A DNA stretch of 64,000 nt. It comes from Drosophila pseudoobscura (Eukaryota; Arthropoda; Insecta; Diptera; Drosophilidae). The notes beneath the pieces are model-generated. The model ran no database searches. It saw only the letters and a program-made list of their open reading frames with translations, and was not told the origin of the DNA. The first letter of the stretch is position 1; every line of letters starts with the position of its first letter. The stretch is taken from positions 11,855,001 through 11,919,000 of the forward strand of contig NC_046681.1 of the NCBI RefSeq assembly GCF_009870125.1. The letters are read 5' to 3'. Shown here piece after piece: positions 9,288-21,600 of the stretch. The translations under genes and the position numbers were made by a program.

Positions 9288-12200
9288 CTAACCAAAAATA
9301 TTCTGCTTGATGGCGGGCCAAACGCCTTGACCCCGCTTCGGGGTCAATTCGTTGTCAATCTCTTTGTGATACTGCTCCCGCAGCAGGGGATCGAGGGGAC
9401 CCCAGTTTTTCGTTGGAGTGAAAGCGCCAGTGATCTTCTCACCCAAAGTTCTGCCCGGATCCCGGACAATGGCCACAATCATCCACACGGGCAACTGGAG
9501 AATGCCAAAGGCAGTGATGGTCCAACCGATGCCTGGGAAAACAAAGGACGACCATCGATCAGTGATCCATCAAGTGAAAGGTGTTTCGAGGGAACACTTA
9601 CTGTACGCCCAGCCTGGGTAGATTTTGTCGTTGTAGGTCAGGGGCTCATAGGTGGCATAGAAGTAGATCAGGATTACAGTCATAATCAATGGGGTGAAGA
9701 TGCTCCAGCAGAGTCGCCAATAGAGACCCACTTTGCGGCCCAGCATGAACTCAATGTCCTTGCAAAGCCGATCAGTGCCATAGATCCAGCCAATGGTGTA
9801 GAGCTCTGCAATGCCCAGGACCAAGGCAATCATTGAGGCCCCAAAGAAGTCCACTAGGGTAAGCATATACTGTCCGCCCTAATGTTCAAAGACAACCAAT
9901 AACTAAGCCATTAAGTCTTAAGTATTACATTGATTATCTTACCGGTGTTATGTACATCAAGCCAATGGCAAAGCTAATGATTGCTATAAAGAGGGAACAC
10001 TGCCATTGCTTGAAGTGTGGAAAACGATCTCTTATGGCCGTCACCGAGCAGGAAGTCATGGCGATGTTCGAGCCGATTCCCAGGACAAACAGCATAAGGA
10101 AGAACAGCACCGAGAAGATCTGCGGCAGCTGTTTGAACTTTGCAATGGCATCGGGATACGAGATGAAGGCGAGGCCAGCGCCGCCCTTCACCACAGTGCC
10201 AATGTCATCGGTGCCGATCTCGTGGGCCAAGTGCCCGAGGATACCGAAGATGGTGAAGCCCGCCAGCAGGGATGTGATCGTGTCCAGACCCGTGACAATC
10301 GCCGCATCCCGATGGACATTGTGTCCGAATTTGTTGAACGACGAGTACATGATGATGTTGCCAAAGCAAACGGAGAGAGAGTAAAAACATTGCGTGACGG
10401 CGGCATACCAAACTTTCGGATCCAATATCTTGCCCCACTGCGGCTTGATGAAGTACAAGATGCCATCGGCGGCGCCCGGCAGGGTGACGGCACGGATGAG
10501 GAGTACACCCATGATCACATAGGGGAAGATGGCCAGGAAATAGGAGGCCTTCCCGGAGCTCTTGACGCCGCGTCGAATGATGAGAAAGACGCACAGCCAG
10601 GCGACGAATAAGCCAATGACCAATTCCCAGTTGGGCAGACCAATGCCATCGATGATGTCGGGCTTCTCGTGCAGCACTTCCTTTCTAAATATTTCAATTG
10701 AAATTGAAAAGTGTCACAAATTAAAGGAAAGATCGAAGGGTACAGACCAACCACCAATAATAAAATCATTGTTAGGATAGGAACCATCACCATACGAGAG
10801 TACTATCCCCCACTTACACAAAATACCATTCCGAACTGGTCCGAACCCGTTGACTCTCATCATTTATTGTGTAATTTTTTTGTATCGGTTGATCATCCTG
10901 TGGATCTTGTGGATCTTGTGGAAGCCAATTACGTGCATCGGGGGCGGAATCAATGCAGTTGCTACCCCACTCCTCGTGGCATTTGGCCCAGGGCAATGGG
11001 TTGCGGAATGATTCATAAAAGTATCGACCAATTATCGCCACCAGTGCGGCATAGTATGTGCTGAGCATAAACACCTGCAGTGCCTGACCGATTCCAACAC
11101 CTTTCCGGATGACAGATACAGAAAGTAAAGACTTTTAAAGACACAATTCAAATGAGAGAGAGAGAGAGAGAAAGAGAGATAGAGCGTGGGAGATTCGTGT
11201 TATTCATGCTTTGAGGATGATTATGATTATTTTGATTCTGATTAAAGACAATGATAGTGAAAGTGCAAGAAAGAAGGAATGGAAGATTTTTTATAGAATG
11301 TACGTTTTTTAGTTCAAATTATTTTTAAGTAAATTAAGTAAATTCTTAGTTAACGAGTTGTCATTTATAATTTACTCTTGGGGCATTGTAACCTCTCAAA
11401 GATGTTGCTATGTTGCCTTAGTTGCTATTTTTTTGGCTCATGAGTTGATAAGAAGAAGTGATTAAGATCTTAGAACTCTGATCATTGGCTTGGAGGATTG
11501 GAGGATTGGAGGAGAAGCTTACTAAAGAAATCAAATGGAACTCTCATCGTTCAAAGATTGATGATTGTCGGAATGAATAGAACAATAATCACAGAATCGA
11601 TGTATTTCTGATGGAACCAATGAAGAATATTCTAGGGAGCTCTAATGTTCCTCGAACCGCTCCCCGGTGCGGTTAATAGCGTCGCGCGCCATGCAGCAGC
11701 GCATATCGGTCGGTTGGAGTGCGTTAAAGGCTTTGGCCTAATGTGGCGTGGGCATGATATGCAACGTCCAAAGATAAGCCTCTTAAAACTATCTCCCAAA
11801 CAAATATTCAACAAGGAATCATTGAACCAATTACCATTAGGAAAGGTGAAAATAATGGAGTACTTTCTTGCAATGCAATCGATCTTCTTCCATCGTGAAA
11901 CAAGGTTAATGCCAAGGCTATACTGTGTACAGTGATTGAGTAATTCAATCTTCAAGAACCTCCATTATTGAATGCCGATGATACTGATGATGATAATGAT
12001 GATGATGTTTGCCAATTGGAGCAACTGTCACTGAACCCTCTGATGGCTGTTGCAATCGCATCGACCGATTGCGGTATCCACCAGTATCCTCTCTCAATTA
12101 ATGGCAATTTAGGCGCCATATTTGCGTGTATGGTACTCATTCAATTAGTGCCGCATGCCAATAAAGCGAACGAATGCTCCCATAAACTTGAGTTGAGTCT

Positions 12201-13604
12201 GGGTGCCGGGATTTCACCAGAGTCACAGAGTATCGCGCGATAAGATTACCCCACAATGCACCCACAGAACACCAGAAAACATGCCCCAAAAGCAAACACA
12301 CACAACGGCAGAAAGAGACCACCAACAATAATGACACCGAGACCGAAACCGAGACCCCCAGCAACAGCAAACGACAATACAAACCACTTACAGAAAATAC
12401 AGCTCGGCGGATGCCACCGGCTGCTGTTGAGGCATATCCATATCCATTCGGTTATTGGCCAATTTGGAGGTGTTACCCAGACTGGAGGCGACACAGGTGG
12501 ACTCCCATTCCGAGCGGCACTCGGACCACGGCAATGGCGAGCGAAACGATTCGTACAAATAACGTAGGGTTATGCCCATTATAGCGACATAGTAGGTGGT
12601 CACCATGGATATGGACACAACCTGACCAATTCCAACACCTATACGAGTACGAGATGCGGTGTCGAGGATGGGTTGATGAGCACAAATGATGATTTACGTG
12701 GTTCAGATTCAGTTCTTTTGGTTGCTATGCTCTTGCTTGAAGGGTAATCTGATATTCTTTGAGGGTTTAAACTGTGGAAGTTGAATAACTTACTGGTATC
12801 ATAGCTAACAAAAAATCAAATCTAATTTACAGAAAAATCTATTCAAATCGATCAATTTTTTGGTTGGAACTATTAACTTCCAGTTTCGATTAAAATCGAT
12901 AATTATCGAACAACAGATAGAACTGGAATTTTCCGTATTACATTAGATATCCATTTACTTCTTGAAAGTATAAATATTCCCTACTCTCTACGTCAAGTGT
13001 CTACAATTCACAAAAGCATCGCTTGAAATCGATAATTATCGATTGACAGCAATCACTTCTGCTTCTGGTATCCTCGCCGCAAGAGCATCAAAACCTCGAA
13101 CTGAACCGAAAAAGTGAACTTTCACAAACGCTTACCTTTCATCGCTGGACACAAATCGAAAACCTTTACTGAACCGCGACTGGAAAACTGACCAATTACC
13201 ATTTCCAGATAGTAAATCGGTTTGCCAATCAGAAACAGCACAATGAGATATGGTATGAGGAAGGCACCACCGCCATTGTCGAGAGCGGTGAAGGGGAATC
13301 GCCAGACATTGCCGAGGCCCACCGACATGGCGATGCAGGACATTAGGAACTCCACTCCCTTGCCCCAGGTGGCACGTTCCTCTGACAATTTGCCCGCTCC
13401 TGCCTCCTGGTCGGCATTATCGCGACCGGCTGCTGTAGCGCCCGGCACCGGACTGTTGGACTGTATGAAAGAGCGATGTTTAGTTGGCTCATAGTTTGTT
13501 TTCGGGACCAAACCGCTTACCGATATCACCACAGTGCTCGCTGTGCTGCGTCCATCGTCGCCTATAAAAGCTGGATTTTGGTGATTATGATGCGATGTTT
13601 CCAT
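9288..13604 (-). CDS. SLC6 sodium-dependent amino-acid transporter
   Basis: Coding exons, in transcript order: 13521-13604; 13136-13460; then either 12392-12638 (A) or 10818-11100 (B); 9943-10684; 9602-9878; 9288-9532. All junctions are GT-AG and phases agree, giving 639 residues with A or 651 with B. The protein has the SLC6 hallmarks: TM1 with [10 protein letters not shown], a TM2 with [14 protein letters not shown], conserved extracellular-loop cysteines in exons A and B, and TM6-TM8 with [10 protein letters not shown] and [12 protein letters not shown]. It most resembles the insect nutrient amino-acid transporter (NAAT) branch, which takes up amino acids with sodium at the plasma membrane; the substrate is not deducible here. 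The ATG at 13604 follows a splice acceptor (ttttgcag) ending at 13611, so at least one upstream 5'UTR exon exists and was not located. Its last two exons are duplicated at 54.0-54.5 kb. Confidence 0.9.
10818..11100 (-). other. SLC6 alternative coding exon B
   Basis: Begins GTGTTGGAATCGGTCAGG after an 'ag' acceptor and ends TATTTTGT before gtaagt. It encodes [20 protein letters not shown], then [13 protein letters not shown] and a loop with two cysteines and an NYT glycosylation sequon. Length is 283 bp. It aligns end to end with exon A, uses the same phases (1 in, 2 out) and sits between exon A and the shared exon at 9943-10684. Using both A and B would shift the frame (530 bp together, not a multiple of three), so the two must be mutually exclusive. 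Confidence 0.85.
12392..12638 (-). other. SLC6 alternative coding exon A
   Basis: Encodes [20 protein letters not shown], then [20 protein letters not shown] and a loop ending ASAELYFL. It has 247 bp, the same phases as exon B, and an almost identical donor context (ctgtaagt versus tgtgtaagt). Exons A and B share the TM3 start and loop entry but differ in the variable extracellular loop. The 1.29 kb between them holds no further exon that I can see. Confidence 0.85.
13461..13520 (-). other. 60-bp intron that is open and in frame
   Basis: The first coding intron of the SLC6 gene has a good donor (gtaagc) and acceptor (tacag). It is exactly 60 bp and contains no stop in the coding frame, so retention would insert 20 residues in the cytoplasmic N-terminus without breaking the protein. 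Confidence 0.55.
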
Positions 13605-13611
13605 AGTTTCC

Positions 13612-16600
13612 TGCAAAATACAGTCAACAGTTCTATTAGCAGCGAGTTTTCAAGTTCAACTGAATGGGAATGGGAATTCTGAATTCTGAATTCTATTGTG
13701 ATATGCTTTATTTTCGCTCAGATCACGATTAGATGAAAGAAGCTGTATAAGTGACAATCAGATAAACCAAAAATGATCTTGAAGATAAGAAATGATGTCA
13801 CTGTCACGAGCTAGAGATAAGGCTAGACGAATGGTTAGCCATATAGAGAAAGAGTGACCGACTGTCTTGGCCCTTTAGATACTGCAATTTATTGTCTGTC
13901 TGGCATAGATAATGCAAGAGGTTTTCAACTCGAAATATGTGCTTTGCAAGTTCCATTAGATATCTGTGGGGCTCCGTCTTGGTGGAGAAAAATTCACAGA
14001 ATGAGAGTCAAATGTTTTGCCCTGCTATAGATTACAACAAATTAAGAGCAAATTTAATACTCATAAAACAATTAACAGGACTGTAAAAATTCGCCAACTA
14101 AGGAGTAAATTTCTTCAACAAAAGAAGGCGCTTAATGTGATTAATTTATATAATTAACACCTTATTTCATTTACCAACCAGTGTTGTTAGCTCACTGAAA
14201 TGATAAAGTGATTTGGGATATATATTATATATCAGTCGTTTGTGTACCAAAATCGTTATATCTCATAAATTTGTTGCTTTGGCTGTGCAACCGGCTGACA
14301 ATTACCGCGAAATATTGACACGTTTGCGCTTATATTAATTCGCAATTATTGATTTAACCGAGAAGTGGGCACGTTTCGCGATCGAAAATATTTATGAGGG
14401 TTTGTCAAAATAATTGCAATTGATTTTCTACTATTGCGTGAGTCACAAAGAATAATTGATGGAACTAATGGAATGCGAAAATCGGGAATTTCTCAACTTG
14501 TTTACATATTGTTGGAATAATACCAATGAAATTTGTAAAACTATTTTATTAATTTCGAAATAGTGTAATTCGTTCTTCGATGATTACAACAAGGGGATTT
14601 CAGTGAATATTTCATAGAAAAATCTATAATAAAGAGCTGTTACTGTTAAATAAATTTAAAAAAACCCCCGTTAAATGTAAAAGACGTAAAGGAAAGTCTT
14701 AACGAAGATCCAATATACGTATATTTCGTTTAGCGCTTGGATTATCTTTCCCCTTTGAGTATTCCTTATATCTTTAGCGAAAAATTCAAGAAATTTGAAA
14801 GCGGAACAGATCTTTAGGTCCTTGTAAATGTTTATAGAACCCTTATTTAGAGTCTATTTATTATATGCCACACTCCCAATCTCTATATGATACTCGTAAA
14901 ATTTGTACAAACAAAAAATCTAATTAAGAATGTTGCAACAGATTGTTTTTCAGGTAATATTCGTATCTCTTGTGTTGTAAATGCACTTTGTTGACAGATT
15001 GATGTGCGAAAAATGTAGATAACAGACCTGTTACGATCCTAATTAAGAACGTATATTGAGAGTGATAAATCTTATTGCAGAAAATAAAGAAAGCAAAGAA
15101 ACACTAGGGTCTAGTCGGATTGGCATTGACCGATTGAAAGGGTTTAGCCAACACATATTTTACAGCTATTAAAACTCATCTTGAATTCTGATTCATTAAA
15201 TATTCGTATAGAAATTGTTGTAAAATTATTCACCGCACGCAAATTGTGGCAGAACGCAACAAAAATTCCCCCCAAACAAATTGACGTCTAAATCCGCTTT
15301 AAATTATTTTCATTATTTTGTTGTATTTATTTTCAGAATAAAACTGGTTTTCTCCTTGCTCGTTGCTTGTTAAAAGTGTTCTAAAAAAGTTTCCCCCCCC
15401 CCGCCAACTTGGGGATGACTCAGACCCAGAGACAAGATCTATTCTTCTTTTAATTTTTGTCGAGGCTTCTTGGAATCGAATTAAGAGAATGTCTCAAGTG
15501 ACGTCATGAATGTCAAGCAGTTGTTCAGGTGAGTTAATAGCAGTTTTAACTGGTTTTTAAATTTACGATCCGATCGGTTTCTTTTGTAAGAAAAGAAGGG
15601 TCGAGAAGTGTAGACAAGACAACGAAACTGAATGGAATAATGGAAGATTTTTATACATTTATTACTGTAACAATTTCTTTATATTTTAAAAAAGACCTAA
15701 AAAAACATGAATACCGAGAAAAATTTCTAGTAATTAATGCTCACCTGAAACCTATTTGGAAGCATACAAATATGATGCTTTAAGCCACAGATGGAACCCC
15801 CACAGTTTTAATGGTACCAGTCTCTAAAAGATACAGAACATATTCGTTTCCATTCATAAAGAGCCCGCTTTATTTCCTGATTCACGCTCTACCTTTGATA
15901 CAGGTATTACTTTACCATACTCTGTGTTGTGTTTGTTTAATGCCTTGTCTGTTTTAGCAAGTACTTGTATCCATAGTATGGCAAATCCATTGCAAACTTT
16001 ACATTCGTTCAGAGTCAACAAACACTTGAATCGAAACTACCGCCAGAGACTACCGTCTGAGTGGCATTAGCATGCAAAAACGTGTTTTTAAAATATGACC
16101 AGCTTGTTGCGCTGGCAGCCAAAACAAATAGACGGTAACGATCGAATCGTTAGACGAATCACAAAAATATATACACAATATACAAAAATACATACATACA
16201 TATGCATATATTTATGAGCTTTTGTGTCTACATTGCGTATACGTCATCAGTTGAAAGAGCCAACCAAAAAGGGTTGAAATTTGATGAAATGCGAATCTCG
16301 GGATACTCTAACGTTGGAGTATATTTATAAAGTTTTTTTTTTTTTTTTTACTAAATTACGTGACGAAGAACTTCAGAGGAATTTTAATAGTTTTTTTTTG
16401 TACTTTCGGCGGTTTAAAGTGAAACTTAAAATAGTTCCTTCTGCTGGTTTGTTCTTAAATTTACTCTGTAACAAACGTTTATTTTTCCTTAGTTTAGGTA
16501 CTTCTGTGAGTGCTTATTTGACTCATTTATTTATACCCTTTTTAAATAGTTTTTGGTGGCTTTAAAACCTTTTAAAATTAAATTTTGTTTAGAATTATAT

Positions 16601-17238
16601 TTAATTTTATTCATCAACAGTTTCTAATGGCTTTTAGATTATAATAGTAATTTTTTCAAAGATTTTGATTCGTTCTTTGATGATTTTAAAGATGCATTCT
16701 GTGCCTTGATACTTTTTACCTACAGTAAATATCCATTTATAATGGTTCAAGCTGATGGATGAGAGAAGCCGTCTTTGAAATTATTTGAAATTCAACCAAT
16801 AGCCAAGTTCTGTCCTAAGACCTACTATGTCAAAGTTAAGAGCACCTTTGAAAATCTCCTGTAGAATCTTAAGAAATAAAACCATTTCTGGAGTATGTTT
16901 TGAGGGGTTCCATAATATTTAAAGATCGTGTCATTCCGTCGTTTCGAGGGAGAGGAATCCCTTGCCAGCTCCATTATAATCTCTTTAAAATAAACCCTAA
17001 AAAACCTTGCTCTTAGTGTTGATATTTTTTTTGTATAGTTCAGATAACCTTATAGTGACGATTCGCACTGTATAATTTGCATGATCTGTAGTACTTCCTT
17101 GAGCGGATTTATTGGTGATTTACCTGTTGCTTCGGCTTCTTCTGTTTTGTTTCTTTTTGCTTCTTACACGTTCACTTCACAGTTTTGCGGTTCACTTCAC
17201 TTGGGCGACAATTAATTTTAAGCTGATTTACAGTGGTT

Positions 17239-17271
<33 letters not shown>

Positions 17272-17820
17272 GCAGCTGTGGTGGTGGTGGTGGTTTAAGT
17301 TTGTTGTTAAAAGGTAAAGTAACTGGCCGCCTTTAACCGCTTTGAACCGGCACTTAGCTGGTATTTCTGTTGATCCAAGGCTATGTCTTTTTATTTCAAA
17401 TGTTAAACCACCAAAAATGCAGCTATTTGTATATTTTTTTTGTCAATTGTTGGCCATCTTCTCGCACTAAACACACACGTTATTTTTTTTTTGTTTGGTG
17501 GAAAATCACTTTGTTGGTTTTTTTTGTTTTTTTTTTGGCAGAAACCTTTACGAAAACCCGTTATTATTATTGCGCTAGCCAAAAAATCGGTTGGCGCGTA
17601 TTGTTTTCCACTGATCGGATCGCTGTATCTTTCTGTACACAAGCCGAGTGCTAGCAGCCAACTGAATGGGACAGGGCAAGGCTTTGATGGTTTTATTGTG
17701 AACTTGACTTCACTTCAATTCACAGGCAGGCCAGCGATCCAACAGCTCGCTCGGCACAGCGTCGGAATATAGGTGAAAGCTTTGTTGTGACCCAGTTTGA
17801 GAGTCATGTGTCTTGGCTGA
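13612..17820. other. AT-rich non-coding region upstream of SLC6
   Basis: No supported coding region. AT-rich with many poly-T runs (16333-16349), a C8 run at 15391-15400, a (TTG)n tract at 17240-17272 followed by (GGT)n at 17279-17294. It probably contains 5'UTR exons and introns of the SLC6 gene, but no exon can be fixed from sequence alone. Confidence 0.5.
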
Positions 17821-17827
17821 AAGAACG

Positions 17828-18600
17828 TGCGGCTTGTGACTTGTCCGCGTGGTAGGTGCGGGTCTTTGATGAGTGATCTTTGGGCGGGTGGTTTGAGTCT
17901 ATGATAACGGATTTGGAGTAGGATTTCGACTGGGAGTAGCTATAGGATTATTTGAAAGATGTTGACCACCAATTTGATAAGAATATCATTAGAGGAAAAG
18001 TGACAAAGAAAGCTTTTAACAAAGATTTCTGAAAAGGTTGAATCTTGGAAGAAATGAGATTCTCTTTTGTGATGGCCTTGAAAATTCCCATGATGCGGCT
18101 TGTGACTTGGCTGTGTAGTAGGTGCGTGTCTTTGATGAGTGATCTTTGGGCGGGTGGTTTGAGACTGTTATAACGGATTTGCGTAGAAATGACAATGGCT
18201 GCTCGAGAGGGTAAATCATGTGGGGAATGAGAGTAGATATAGGATTATTTGAAAAAAGGTTATGCTTCAATTTTATAGAAATATTCTGGGAAGAAAAATG
18301 GCGAAGAAAACTATTAACAAGAAGTCCTGAAAAGGTTGAATCTTGGAAGAAATGAGATTCGCTTTTGTGATGGCCTTAAAAATTCCCATGATGCGGCTTG
18401 TGACTTGGCTGAGTAGTAGGTGTGGGTCTTTGATGCGTGATCTTTGGGCGGGTGGTTTGAGTCTGTGATAACGGATTTGGTATACGATTTCGAATGAGTT
18501 TAGATTTAGGATTATATAGATAAGAGCCTTCAAAAAATTGAATCATATTCGAATCTAGATTCTCTTTTGTGATGCTTTTAAAAATGCCCATTATGTAATG
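17828..18600. repeat. Tandem repeat, ~266-298-bp unit, about 2.7 copies
   Basis: Units start with gcggcttgtgacttg at 17829, 18095 and 18393. Each contains the blocks gatctttgggcgggtggttt and aggttgaatcttggaagaaa. The last unit is truncated near 18600, where 'tctcttttgtgatg' appears again. Units differ by substitutions and indels. No coding potential is apparent. Confidence 0.8.
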
Positions 18601-21600
18601 CTTTTATGTGTTGAAATTTGCTTATAGACATTATCGAGCCATTTGGAAATCTCCAATGATGTCCTACATAAAATAAGAGTTTTTCTGTTCTAAAATATTT
18701 ATAAAGTGTTCGATCCAGGCCCAGTACGTAACATTTTTTCTTTGCTGCACTTTTCCGCCCTATTCATTCCCCTCTCTTTTATACAGTCCTTTTTTCTAAA
18801 CAACTTCCACCTGAGCTGTTAACCGTTGACGTGGTCAACTTTTGCTGTGGCTTGCAATATATTTTACACAGAGGTAAACTAAAAATGTGCAATCTGTAAG
18901 TTTTGTCGGTCTCCTCTACACGACAGTCATTTCATTTCGGGCCAACAGCAGCAGCAGCAGCAGGGACAACAGCCAAAAAGCCAGAGAGAGAGAGAGAGAG
19001 AGAGAGACTGGAAAATGGTTAGGATTTCCTTGGCCAAGACTTTTGCTTAGTTTTTAATTGCAATTAAAAAGTTGTGTGCCAGCCAGCAAACGACAGAGAA
19101 AGGGGAGACACACGCACACAGAGAGGCGGAGAGAAAGAGAGGGACATACATTTGGTGGAGCTCGGCGTACTGTCCAGCAATGGATATTGTCCCCAAGGTC
19201 CAGTCATAATGACAAAGACCAAGAAGACAAAAAGAAGAAGAAACTGCTTGCAGCCCAGCAGCAGCAGCAGCAGCACCGCAAAATGGCCATGCAACCAATT
19301 TTGCAGCATAAAACAAGGCAGCTCCTTGGCCACCACAAAACCACCAACAACACACGCTCTGCCTCTTTCCCCTCTTTTCCCTTCCCGCGAACACACACAC
19401 ACTCATCCAGAGAGGAGCGCCGCATCTCTACGGCGAAACACCGAAACAATTCTTCGGCAGACTTAATGATTTTTGGCTTAAAGTTTTACCAGTTAGCAGT
19501 ATTTTTGCAAGTAGTTAAAATTTTATGAGACACAGAAAACCCCTTGGCACCCAAAGGCATTGTTTTATGCATTTTCCAGTGGTCCAGAGAGAAACAACAA
19601 CACCCTTACTCGTCCCAGGTTTCCTTATCTTCTATAGGAAAAATCAACGACAGAGCCAGACGAAAACCCAAGACCAAGACCAATGACGACACGACACACA
19701 CAAAAAGCGAAACGAAAACTTGATAAAAACTTTTATCATAACAATTTGTGTTGTTTTCCATAGACGCTGCTACCCTGGTCCTCATCCTGCTCATCCTTCT
19801 GCCGCCACAAGTCCGGCTTCTGGTCTCCTGCTCCTGCTCCTTCTGCCCAAAAATATGGGGAACAATGGGCCCTAGTGTGCCACATAGTGTGTGTGTGTGC
19901 GTAATGAGAAAAGTGTAAGTGCAACTTGGCCATTGCCCACAGCCGCCCTGGCCCCCTCCCTCCAAAAGAAAGCACAAGATGAGTAGCAAATGAATCTCAC
20001 AATTTAAGTTCAAGAAGAGTTGAAGGAATTTTCTGGGGTGCAAATTTAAGTTTCGATCTTACCTGTTCAAGAGAATTCTTGGCCAAGAGTGCTTGAAGAA
20101 CAGGGAAGAGAACAATCTGCAGGTTTTATGGGTATTACTTTTATATACAGATATACACAGAATTTTTGGAGAAATTGTGCCACGAATGTAGTGAAATATT
20201 TTCATAGGTGTACATACATACGTATGTCTTTAATACGAAATAACTTATTTATTTGGTATTAAATACTTGAATGAATATAGGAAAGCCATAAATTTCAGTA
20301 CCACTAATAGGGAGAGAAAATTGAGGAGGACCTTGAGGAGTGAGGATCGAGAAAGAAGAACTTCGTGAGTGTGTTCTCTGTTTTCTATTTGATTTAATTA
20401 ATTGAATATAACGATAATTACGAGAAAGGTAGCGTTGGATTTAACACATAAAATTCCTTTCTGTTTTCGTCATCCTTGCTGGGTTCTTGGTTTCTCGTGT
20501 TGCGCGTCCTGCAGCAGAGCCCCTCAGTCGTGCCGCATCGCTGGATCATTTCTCTTGAACTCCCCTTTCGTTGTAGTGCTGTAAAAGTGAACTTTTCTAA
20601 ATTTTAACACATTTAAATGCTAGTTTTAAAGTTCATTTCATTTTATTAATTCTATTGTAATGTTTGGAACTTTGGCCTCGGATCATCTCGCCCTCCGTTT
20701 GAACTCTTTCTTCGTTTTGGTTGGGGGGTGGTTTGGGGGGGGGGGGGGGCGTGGAGGGGTTAATGTTCATCCGTAAAATCAGAAAGTTTCGGTTGTGCAA
20801 TTTTTCGGCACATTTGACTGCATTTCCCTGGCGCTGCACAGGGCGCTGTCCTCCATTAACTTTCTTTTCGGAAGGGCGGAAGGGTTTGGCGATGGCCCAG
20901 AGGCTGCAGCGGACAGGATGTGTCCATGTCGACCGCCTCAAAGGCTCCTTTGGCTTTTGTGGCTAAACCAGAAATCATTTTACTCGTGTCTCCCCAGGAA
21001 AATCTCTGCCTCCAGAAGTACCCTCTCTACACTCTACTCCACATGTTATGTGTAAGGTAATCTCCTTTATTACTGCGGCAACTTTTTCCAGAGCAGAGCT
21101 GAGCAGAGTTGGTGGTGGCACACCAGACATAAAACAGGATTTCCAGAAGCTTGGACTAGGACTAGGACCAGGACCAGGACGAGGAGGAGGAGGAGGACTC
21201 CGCTGTCGTTTACAACTTTTGCATAACATGGCAATGGGACAAAACTGTGAGCATTACCCAAATGTTTATTTGCGGGATCTTTCTTCTCTATTTTTCTCCG
21301 AAAAGCCACGATGCACATAAAACAAAGTTCTCCACATATTATATATTGGAGGAAAATCTCATAAATTACACCCAAGATGAGTGCTAATTGAAAATGATTC
21401 CTTATACAGAAGATATTTGTGCTGGCATTTCTTTAGAGAGACCCTCTTGATTACGCTAATTGAGTGACTCTCTCTCTCTCTCTCTCTCTCGCTCTTTCTT
21501 GCAAAAATCAAAAAGTATTCAGGAAAAGGTAATTTTCGGGACTTTTTGTTGAATACTTTTAGGTGGAAACACATATTCCAATGCCTGTCTCTCAAAAGGA

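Noticed and set aside
9255..9836. Long plus-strand frame opposite the SLC6 exons (and its mirror at 53990-54577)
   Set aside because: It is antisense to a well-supported transporter exon and crosses its intron; the composition is that of a shadow frame.
10006..10611. 201-codon frame antisense to SLC6 exon 9943-10684
   Set aside because: Shadow of the coding exon; no domain and no conserved start.
17640..17660. TCAGTT initiator-like motif as the SLC6 promoter
   Set aside because: The downstream promoter element does not match at the required spacing, and no link to the first coding exon can be shown.
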